Assembly (NCBI GenBank): GCA_964036275.1
Contig: OZ038433.1
Coordinates: 51,849,902 to 51,913,901, forward strand
Direction: 5' to 3'
DNA length: 64,000 nt
Source of the DNA: Litoditis marina
Taxonomy: Eukaryota; Nematoda; Chromadorea; Rhabditida; Rhabditidae
Of the stretch, positions 46,301 to 57,696 are shown piece after piece. Each line of letters starts with the position of its first letter. The stretch's first letter is position 1. The notes under the pieces are model-generated. The model did not search any database, was not told the DNA's origin, and worked only from the letters and a program-made list of their open reading frames with translations. The translations under genes were made by a program, and so were the position numbers.

Positions 46301-49300
46301 GAAATCTGCAAGAAAACTTCCAGAGTACATATGCTAGAAGATCCCGGAATTTTCTTTTAGAAAGATATCACAAACCTCGTAATGAAAAATGATACTTTTA
46401 CGCCGACTTATCGCGCGCAGCGCGAAGCGCTGCGCAGATTAGTTTTTGATCACAACATTGCGGACTTTCAAAAGTGGTTTTATGCCATTTTCTCCAAAAC
46501 TCCTGAACGGATTTTTGAGATTTTGATGGAAAGAGATAGAGGAGGAAAGGCTTTATCATTGAGCTATTCGATATTTAATGTGCGACCAGTGATCTACAGT
46601 TATGCTGAATATCGTCTCGCAAAAATGTCTTCCGACGGCGGCCGCGTGGCGTGGCGCGGCGTGGCGCGGCGTGGCGGCCGCAAAACCGACGAATTTAACC
46701 GATTCGTGTGAAATTTAGAATATAGTTAGAAACAGCAGAGTTATGTGTAAATCTGAAATCTTGGACCAATCGGTTAAAAATGAGTCATTTTATCGCCTTG
46801 GAAACATTGCATTTAGCTGCTTTGACAATCACTTCTAGATGTGCGGAGTGTGCGCAGTGAGCTGTTGTTCCGCCTTTTGGTGGTTTGAATAGATCAAAAT
46901 ATATTGAAAAAACAATTGTGTTAATTCGTAGAGATCCTGACTACATAAAAAGGTTAATCGAACAAAAACAAAAATGCTGTCCGTGAAAGGATTCGAACCC
47001 TCGGCCTACTGAACTGTCGTGCGCTGACCTGCCGACTGAGCCAAATCGTCACGAAGAAAGAAAAAATGGACGGCGCCACACGTGCGCTGCCCGAAATCAA
47101 GGATTGATCACGGTTTCTGAGAGAATGCTTACTAACCAGAGTTCTAACGCAGTTTATGTTCTGCAAATCAACTTAGTATTCATTGTTACGTTCAAAAAAG
47201 TTTAATAATAATTGATTAGATGCTCATTATTTCCTATCTATTGATTCATTATTTCCTTCGGAAATATAGAAAATGATGACAATTTGTATAAAAAACGATG
47301 TAAAGTGAGAGACGATTAGCTTTTGAGATTGAACTGCATGGAATATAGAAAAGGAGGACAATAACTCAAGAGGGAAATAAAAAAATCTAATCTCGCAATT
47401 TTCATGATCATCCTGACAGACTGATTCAAAAAATATATGCTAAATCTTTTAGAAAAGTCCGCTTACACTAAAAACGTATCTGAAACAAAAATCAGCTATA
47501 CTGTCAGTCTATCGCACAGTCACGTGAAACATGTTAAACACAGCAGAACTCGGAAACGTGAAACGACAAAGTGCACACTTAGGCTATTAGAATGCTAACT
47601 TTACATGAATATTCAAGAAACTTATAGTGTACTCTGTTCTGTTATCATTTTTGAATCAATGGTGATAATCATATTAGGACGTTTCATCTAATTGTTTGCT
47701 CATATTAGGACGTTTCATCTAATTGTTTGCTGCAAGGTTTTTTTTCACTGAAAAACAAAATGTTTTTGACCCATGAAAATTGCGAGATTAGATTTTTTAT
47801 TTCCCTCTTGAGTTATTGTCCTCCTTTTCTATATTCCATGCAGTTCAATCTCAAAAGCTAATCGTCTCTCACTTTACATCGTTTTTTTATACAAATATTC
47901 TATAAGTTGACCCTCTGTGTTTGGATTTTGACACCATTGTTCAACTTTCAAACTATTTGGATTCACCAGCTTTCTTGGTAAGGTGAAAACATGCTCTATG
48001 ACAGCTCTCGAGCTTGAATACTAAGTAAAGTGGAGGCAATGTCATTTTCACTCATTCTTTGTCAGAAGACGGTCTTCTCGTCCTGTTTTTCAAGTTCTCA
48101 GAAGGGTTTAACTGATATTACCCGACCCTCTGAGAACCACACCTAAATCGTCTTGAATCAGGGTTCAAAAAGTTTTGAGTGGCACCTTTCACTGAGCACA
48201 TATGCCCATAATTGGAGAACGATCGAGCTACGGGGGGGGGGGGTCACTATATGCTCACGATTTCATAGACATGTTCAAGAACATGTGACAAATATACATA
48301 CTAACTGTTGCTATTTTCTACTTGTTTCAAAACTTCTTATCACACTTACATTGTAGTTTCTGTTGTTCCTATTGTTGTTGTTGATTCTGTTTGGGTCGTC
48401 ACTTCTGTTGTTGTTGCCGTCGTTGGAGGCGGAGTAGACTTCTGTTCAGTTTCAAGACACTCGGTTATACACTCATTGTCTTGGTTCAGATATCTGCAGT
48501 CGGCCACGCACTTGACGAGGCTGGGGGTTCTGTAGAATAAAATAATGATGAAATAATAATAAACGAGAAAAATAAAGTTCCGAAGGTGAACTATATATTC
48601 ATACATTAGGGTTGTTAATCGAGTTTGAAATTTCGTGTTTTCGAGTTTCGAGTTTTTCGAGTTTTGGGAAAAAACGAGTTTTTCGAGTTTCGAGTTATTC
48701 GAGTTTTGGAAATTTCGAGTTTTTCGATTTCGAGTTTTCAGCGTTTCAAAAAAACCGAGTTTTCGAGTTTCGAGTTGAACTCGAAAAACTCGAGTTTCGA
48801 GTTTCGAGTTTGGTCGTTAAGTTTTAGGATTTTATGGAGCTAAACAAATAAGAATTTTTTGAGAAATTCTGAATTTATTTCACATGATTATGCGAGAATC
48901 GTGAAAAAAGAAGCATTTCATGTTGGAAATAGCAAAAAAAAGTGCTCTGAAACGCTCATTCGTCCATTATTTCTGACTTGGGACGAGGTCAAACTCGAAA
49001 CTCGAAAACTCGAACTTTTCGGGTTTCAAAAATTTCGAGTTTTTCGAGTTTCGTGTTTTTCGAGTTTGGAGAAAAACCGAGTTTTTCGAGTTTCGAGTTA
49101 CTCGAGTTTTGGAGATTTCGAGTTTTTCGAGTTATTTCTAGTTCGAGTTTGGCTTTAACAACCCTATCATATATAAAATTTATCATTCATTGCTAATCGA
49201 AAAAGATTGGCGTGAATGTCGCCGAGTATGCGAAAATATTCAATTGACTGTTGATCAACATACATTAGGTGATTTATGCATACTTTACCCACCAAACCTA

Positions 49301-52300
49301 ACAACTTCCGCTTTCAAAGCGTATATCAATTATTGCCCTTAGGTTCGAAGTTGTGAAGTAATGATTTAACATTTGGATACAGTCTACGTTACATTCTCTG
49401 TGTTTGCTCTTTACACACCGGATGAATGTTTTGTTGTCTTTGTTGGTGGAATATATACTCTTACAAACTGTGTCAGTTATGCTACGTACATCACGTTACG
49501 TTATGTTACGTTACGTTACATCACGTTACGTTACGTTACGTTACGTCACATTACGTTACGTTACGTTACGTTACATTACATTACGTTACGTGGCGTCACA
49601 TTACGTTACGTTACGTTACGTTACGTTACGTTGCGTTACGTTACATTACATTACGTTGCGTTGCGTTACATTACGTTACGTTACGTTACGTTACGTTACG
49701 TTTCGTTACGTTGCGTTACGTTACATTACGTTACGTTACTTTACGTTACGTTATTTTACGTTACGTTATTTTACGTTACGTTACTTTACGTTACGTTATT
49801 TTACGTTACGTTATTTCACGTTACGTTATTTTACGTTACGTTTTTTTTACGTTACGTTACGTTATTTTACGTTACGTTATTTTACGTTACGTCACGTTAT
49901 TTTACGTTACGTTACGTTATTTTACGTTACGTTACGTTATTTTACGTTACGTTACGTTATTTTACGTCACTTTATTTTACGTTACGTTATTTTACGTTAC
50001 GTTACTCACGTTATATTGTCTATAGTTGTTGTGGATTTGTTGACGGAGTCGTATACTTCCTCGCGGCATAATGGTCTGCATAGGGAAAGTGAGTCGGCAA
50101 GCTCCGAGCAGTCGGCAAGGCAGTAGATGTACTTCTTGTCTTCTCCACTGTAAAACAATTTGCGATTTCACAATATATTTGTAGATATAATATATTATAT
50201 GATAATATAGTCAATAGTACAATAAATTTATATGATATTACTTTCCTTATAATAATATACGTTTACTGACTTTTGAGAGTTGATTGCCGGATGAGCACTG
50301 AGAGTGTAAACTCACTCATTGTATTTCTGATTGAGTTTGTTCGATACATATTATGCTCGAATGAGTTATTACTAAGCAACATTTTTTTTTGCCTTTTTTA
50401 CTTAAATTACCTTAAATATGGTAGTGGGCTTGGTGTAGTCGGGTCTAGTGTACAGCCTTTTAAACACTGTTCGGCGGTTAACCATTGTTCACATTCCTTG
50501 ATACATTCCTCTGTTGCGTTGGGTTTTCTGTAATCGATCAATTGATTAAATAAAGAAAGTTGGGTGAAATCTAGAATGAGAAACTCATTTCTGAGCTACA
50601 CACCAGCGACCAATAAAAAGAATACATCATTGGAGGCCGCACTATATTCTATAAGTTGCCCGATTCCTCTCTTTATGTAGTTTGATACAATTGTTTCACG
50701 GTTCACATTAATTGAAGACCAAATGAGCTACGGGGGAGGGGTTGGGTACCTATATGCTCACGAATTCGTAAAACGTTCATGAAAATGTGACAAACGAACA
50801 GTTTCCACGTGTTTCAAAACTTCTCATTCCACTTACGGTATGGCTGTTGTTACCGTCGTTGGAGTTGGAGTATAGTCTAGCTCCAGTTCCAGGCACTCGG
50901 TTATACAATCATGGTCTTCGTCCACCCATTTGCATATGGCCAGGCACTTGATAAAGCTGGGGGTCCTGTAGTATTAATTATATACCACATATGAAACATT
51001 GATCTGAAACCATACTAAGAGTGTTCCTAACTAATAAGCAAACCACTTTTAGAGCGTTCTCAACGACATTATATACCTTCGTTTTACAAGCATGGTCTTC
51101 GTCAACCCATTTGTATATGGCCACGCAAGTTATGAAGATGTGTGGTCTGTAGTATTGGTTATATAACACATATGAAACATTGATTTAAAACCATACTGAG
51201 AGAGCTCCTAACCAATAAGCAAACCACTTTCAGAGCGATCTCAACGACAATATCCAGTTCAAAAAATGTAAGCTGTCTTAGTTTGTCTACGGGATCATTG
51301 ATCTATATACTCTCTTGCTTTTGTAGATTGTCAATCGCTGAGTATTGACGTAAATGTTGCCGAGTATGCGAAAATATTCGATTGACTATTTACCGTCCTA
51401 TATCAGGGGACCTCATGCCAAACCTACAAAATGTACCGTGAGCTTTCCATTACAGTTTGATGAATTCGTAACGTTTAGAGGTAGCATGTATGTGTATAAC
51501 AAGTCGTTGCCTATCAGTCGAAGGTTATCATATTTATGGTGAATCATTTGAGTGAAGCCTACGCTCTATGATCTGTAGTTCCAAAGAGCAGCTCTTATTA
51601 CATTGCTCAGCCGATTAAATGGTTTGCCGTCCTTGTAGATGAAATACATACCATCACACACTGCGTCAGTAATGTTACGCTACGTTCGTTACGTTACGTT
51701 ACGTTACACTCGTCACGTTACGTTACGTTACGTTTCGCTCGTTACGTTAAGCTACTTACGTTACGTTACGTGTTAAGTTACATTACGTTACGTTCGTTAC
51801 GTCACTCACGTTATGTTATCTATAGTTGTTGTGGGTGCGTCGACAGAGCCATAGACATCTTCGCGACATTTAGGTCTACAATCAATGTCAGTAATCTCTG
51901 AGCAGTTGGCCAGGCAGTAGATGTACTCCTTTTCTTCTCCACTGTAAAACAATTTACTTTCCACAATAGCTTAGATTTTAATATGAAAACCAATGTTAAC
52001 AGTATAGTAAAGTTACATATCATTATAATGTAGTTGCATAATAATTAGTTCGTTTACTGACCACAAGTTGCGATTCACAAAATATTTATTGATTATGTGT
52101 AATTTGATAATAACGTTCTTAATAGAGTATAGTTGTATAAGAATGATATATAATTGTATTGATAATCAACATTCGTATATCTGTATAGTTATAGTAATAC
52201 TAACATTCTTCATAGCAATGTTCGTTTATTGACTTGTGAAAGTTGGCTGACGGAGCTGAGCACTTATTGATCGTGTTACTCACTTATTGTATTTTTGGTT

Positions 52301-55300
52301 GAGGTTGTTTGATACATATTATACTCGAATGAGTTATTATTGAAGGAGAACGATTATGTCGTCCAATCCGAACGCTTCAGTCCTTTAAACTGCAATAAAT
52401 TGTCCAATTACAGTATAGAGGACCGTTGGCACGGGGTCGGTCCACATAACCGTCCGATGTTAAGTAACATTATGTACATTCGTACTTAAGTTACCTTAAG
52501 CATGGTATTGAGCTTTTTGGAGTCGTTTGTACCACTCCACAGCTTTCTAAACATTGATCAAAGTTGAACCAATGTTCACACCCTTTAATACATTCCTCCG
52601 TTGAGTTGGGTTTTCTGTAATCGATCAATCAATAATATACAGAAAGTTGGGTGGAGTCCACGATGAAGAACTCATTTTACGAGCTACAGACTGTGGACTT
52701 CACCCAACCAGAAATGAGAAACTCATTTCTAAGCTATAGACTAGCAGAGGGTTAAGTCCTCATTTCCCCAACAAAAAGGAAAGCGCTGAATTGATTGACC
52801 AGTTCAAGGAGTGGCTGACGATTAAGCTTAAATACATTGAGCGGATGTCTCTTATCAAAAACTGTAGGAGCTGTTTCTCTCCAAACTTTCACTCAGATAG
52901 TGTATTCCTATAAACTACCCATTGTGACACTTTGAACTTTCTGTTGATGTTCAAACTTGAGTTATAGGTCGTAGCTCAATGTCTTTGAGCTTAATCGTCA
53001 CCCACTAGTTCAATTGTGGAAATAGTTCATTGCTCGCCAGCAGGCGAGAGACTGCTGATTTATAACTTTACTTAATTTTGAGGACAACTTCTGTGAAAAA
53101 CAACACATGAAAAAGCATGACAAATCGATGGTGTATTTGTAGTTTACTCACGTAGTTATTGGTTCATCGGTCGTGGTAGGTTTGGGAGCGAGTATGGTAG
53201 AGTTGCATCCCGTCTCGCATACTTGATTACCTTCGCAAGCAGAAACACACGCAGATGCTATGACATCCCTGAAAGATTTCCAAACTCATAGAAGCGTTGA
53301 AACATTTGACCATTCCAAATTCGTGGCGCAGATGGGGATTTTCAACTACTTCTCACGCATCAGGTTTTGCTCCATTTCATTTGTGTTAAAAATAAAGTCA
53401 ATTATTACAGTAGCACGTGACTACACAGGACGGAAAGTGTTCCTAATCAAAAATTAATGTTACATCATCTGTTCGCACAAAGTGTCAATTGAGAGGTACA
53501 GTACCCTCCCGCCTTCCCGTGACGACGACTATATGCATTTTCATGAAGATCGATGATATTTCACAAATCATGAATACTCATAATTGACCTACCGTTGATC
53601 AGGTGTGATGGTTTCTGGATCCACTCCATCTAGAGCATAACAGTCTTCTGAACATATCTCGGCCTCAGTGGAGAATTGGCAAGCGGCAATGCATTCGCCC
53701 ACTTTGTTTTCACTGAAAATAGGTGATCGCGTTAAAAACAAAGTAGAATTGAGATGTTCCAGGAATCGTTGGAATGCATTGATTTTTGAGTCTGAATCTG
53801 AAATCTGCAAGAAAACTTCCAGAGTACATATGCTAGAAGATCCCGGAATTTTCTTTTAAAAAGATATCACAAACCTCGTAATAAAAAATGATACTTTTAC
53901 GCCGAATTATATTCTATAAGTTGACCCTCTGTGTTTGGATTTTGACACCATTGTTCAACTTTCAAACTATTTGGATTCGCCAGCTTTCTTGGTAAGGTGA
54001 AAACATGCTCTATGACAGCTCTCGAGCTTGAATACTAAGTAAAGTGGAGGCAATGTCATTTTCACTCATTCTTTGTCAGAAGACGGTCTTCTCGTCCTGT
54101 TTTTCAAGTTCTCAGAAGGGTTTAACTGATATTACCCGACCCTCTGAGAACCACACCTGAATAGTCTTGAATCAGGGTCGAAAAAGTTTTGAGTGGCACC
54201 TTTCACTGAGCACATATTTCCATAATTGGAGACCGGTCGAGCTACGGGGGAAGGGTCACTATATGCTCACAATTTCATAGAAATGTTCAAGAACATGTGA
54301 CAAATGTACATACTAACTGTTTCTACTTTCTACATGTTTCAAAACTTCTCATCCCACTTACGGTATGGCTTCTGTTGTTCCTATTGTTGTTGATTCTGTT
54401 TGGGTCGTCACTTCTGTTGTTGTTGCCGTCGTTGGAGGCGGAGTAGACTTCTGTTCAGTTTCAAGGCACTCGGTTATACACTCATTGTCTTGGTCCAGAT
54501 ATCTGCAGTCGGCCACGCACTTGACGAGGCTGGGGGTTCTGTAGAATAAAATAATGATGAAATAATAATAAACGAGAAAAATAAAGTTGCGAAGGTGAAT
54601 TATATATTCATATATATTTATTCATTCATTGCTAATCGAAAAAGATTGGCGTGAATGTCGCCGAGTGTGCGAAAATATTCAATTGACTGTTGATCAACAT
54701 ACATTAGGTGATTTATGCATACTTTACCCACCAAACCTAACAACTTCCGCTTTCAAAGCGTATAGCAAATTATTGCCCTTAGGTCGGAAATTGTGAAGTA
54801 ATGATTTAACATTTAGATACAGTCTACGTTACACTCTCTGTGTTTGCTTTTTACACACCGGATGAATGTTTTGTTGTCTTTGTTGGTGGAATATATACTC
54901 CTACAAACTGTGTCAGTTATGCTACGTACATCACGTTACGTTACGTTACATTACGTTACGTTACGTTACTTCACGTTACGTTACATTACGTTACGTTACG
55001 TTACGTTACGTTACGTTTATTTACGTTACGTTACTCACGTTATATTGTCTATAATTGTTGTGGATTCGTTGACGGAGTCGTATACTTCCTCGCGGCATAA
55101 TGGTCTGCATAGGGAAAGTGAGTCGGCAAGCTCCGAGCAGTCGGCCAGGCAGTAGATGTACTTCTTGTCTTCTCCACTGTAAAAAAAGTTACGATTTCAC
55201 AATATATTTGTAGATATAATATATTATATGATAATATAGTCAATAGTACAATAAATTTATATGATATTACTTTCCTTATAATAATATACGTTTACTGACT

Positions 55301-57501
55301 TTTGAGAGTTGATTGCCGGATGAGCACTGAGAGTGTAAACTCACTCATTGTATTTCTGATTGAGTTTGTTCGATACATATTATGCTCGAATGAGTTATTA
55401 CTAAGCAACATTTTTTTTTGCCTTTTTTACTTAAATTACCTTAAATATGGTAGTGGGCTTGGTGTAGTCGGGTCTAGTGTACAGCCTTTTAAACACTGTT
55501 CGGCGGTTAACCATTGTTCACACTCCTTGATACATTCCTCTGTTGCGTTGGGTTTTCTGTAATCGATCAATTGATTAAATAAAGAAAGTTGGGTGAAATC
55601 TAGAATGAGAAACTCATTTCTGAGATACACACCAGCGATTGAAGACCATACTGTTGGTCATTTGCACAGTCACGTGAAACATGATGAACACAGCAGAACT
55701 CAGAAACGTGCAATTACAAAGTGTACGACGCCAGTTCAATTGTGGAGGTAGTTCATCGCTCGCCAGCAGACGAGAGACAGATGATTTATAATATTACGTC
55801 ATTTTAGGACAACTTCTGTCAAAAAACACATTGAAAAACATGACAAATCGATAGTTTGTAGTTTACTCACGTAGTTATTGGTTCGTCGGTGGTGGTAGGT
55901 TGGGGTGCGAGAATGGTAGAGTTGCATCCCGTCTCGCATACTTGATTACCTTCGCAAGCAGAAACACACGCAGATGCTATGACATCCCTGAAAGATTTCT
56001 AAACTAATAGAAGCGTTGAAACATTTGACCATTCCAAATTCATGTCACAGATGGTAATTAATGTTGTATGCAACCATATAATGGGGGGGGGGGGTGCTCA
56101 ATTTATAAATTGTTGTCTCCCGTCGGAATCGAACCTGCGAGTGACACAATCGAACCTTCGTAGACAAGCGCTAACCACTGCGCTACGAGAGAACATATAT
56201 GTTAGGCGTTGGAACGGGGAACGTGTCCTCACACAGCGTCAATTAAGATGTACAGTACCCTCCCACCTTCCCGTGACGAAGACTATATTCAGTTTCATGA
56301 ATATCGATGATACTTGTCATAAATACTCATAATTGACCTACCGTTGATCAGGTGCGATGGTTTCTGGATCCACTCCATCTAGAGCATAACAGCCTTCTGA
56401 ACATTTCTCGGCCTCAGGCAAAAATTGGCAAGCGGCAATGCATTCGCCCACCTTCTTTTCACTGAAAATAGGTGATCATGTTACAAAAAAGGAGAATACA
56501 AGTGTTTCAGGAATCGTTAGAATGCATTGATTTTTGAATGTGAATCTCAAATCTGAAATATACGAAAATTCCAGGATTACGTATGCTAGAAGATCCCGGC
56601 ATTTTCATCCCATCTTGCGTCTCTCGCTCTGCCTCACTGTTTCTTGTCTGTTACATCCCGACGGGACGTACGAGCAGAGAAACAGCGTGTGTTTGGGGAG
56701 ACGCAGGGTGAGATGAAGGTGCCGAGATCTTCTAGCATACGTACTCATGCCGCATCAGGATGCTATCCCGAGCTCGATTCGGCTGTTTTCTGATTCGAGG
56801 CAGGAATAACATCCCAACCCGGGAATGGAATGATTCATGCATACTTTTTCTTTTGTGGGGTCTGTTGTTCCTATTGTTGTTGTTGATTCTGTTTCTGTTG
56901 TCAATATATGTTTCAAAACTTCTGTTAGGAATTTGACACAATGGTTTATGAGTCGTACAACAAACCAAAACGACTGTGATTATTCTTTTTGAAGTTTATC
57001 ACAAACCACTCCATGAAAAATGATACTCTATTTGAGGCCGCACTTTATTCTAAAAATTGCTTTATCCCGCTCTGTCTGTAATTTGATACAATTATTTTAC
57101 GGTTCAAATTAATTGAAGACCGATCGAGCTACGGGGTGGGGATTGGGTTACTATAGTCTCACTATTTTATGAAAAGTTCATGAGAATGTGACAAGTTGAC
57201 GAACCAACTGCTCCATAGGTTTGATGTATGGATGTGTATGTGTATATATGTATATGTAATATGTATATGTTGTATGAACAATATATGTTTCAAAACTTCT
57301 CATCCCACTTACGGTATGGCTTCTGTTGTTCCTATTGTTGTTGATTCTGTTTGCGTTGTTAGTTCGGTGTTTGTTGTTGTTGCTGTCGTTGGAGGCGGAG
57401 TAGAGTTCGGTTCAAATTTAAGGCACTCGGTTATACACTCATTGTCTTGGTCCAGATATCTGCAGTCGGCCACGCACTTGATGAGGCTGGGGGTTCTGAA
57501 G

Positions 57502-57581
<80 letters not shown>

Positions 57582-57648
57582 CTTCAGTGATTACGACTGT
57601 GATTATTCTTTTTGAAGTTTATCACAAACCACTCCATGAAAAATGATA

Positions 57649-57696
<48 letters not shown>

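Larger units (their letters stand above)
43321..50620 (-). repeat. Segmental duplication, copy 1
   Basis: Matches 50637-55630. Offsets rise and fall in steps: about 7,316 at the left, 7,499 from the type B to type E exons, 6,012 at the next type A exon and 5,029 at the next type B exon. The steps correspond to insertions present in only one copy (an extra A exon region, a 1.49-kb insertion, a 560-bp R3 element and ACGTT expansion). Confidence 0.9.
50637..55630 (-). repeat. Segmental duplication, copy 2
   Basis: Partner of 43321-50620, containing exons 34-40 and lacking the insertions named there. Exons 26-29 and 34-37 are almost identical. Confidence 0.9.

Noticed and set aside
46975..47053. 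Functional tRNA gene
   Set aside because: A and B boxes are present but acceptor arms do not pair and no anticodon stem is clear.
49373..50126. Three overlapping forward frames of 199-240 codons
   Set aside because: They are read from a TTACG pentanucleotide array that has no stop codon in any forward frame; the peptides are simple TLRYV repeats.
54840..55155. Shorter version of the same repeat frames
   Set aside because: Same (TTACG)n cause; counterpart of the expanded array.
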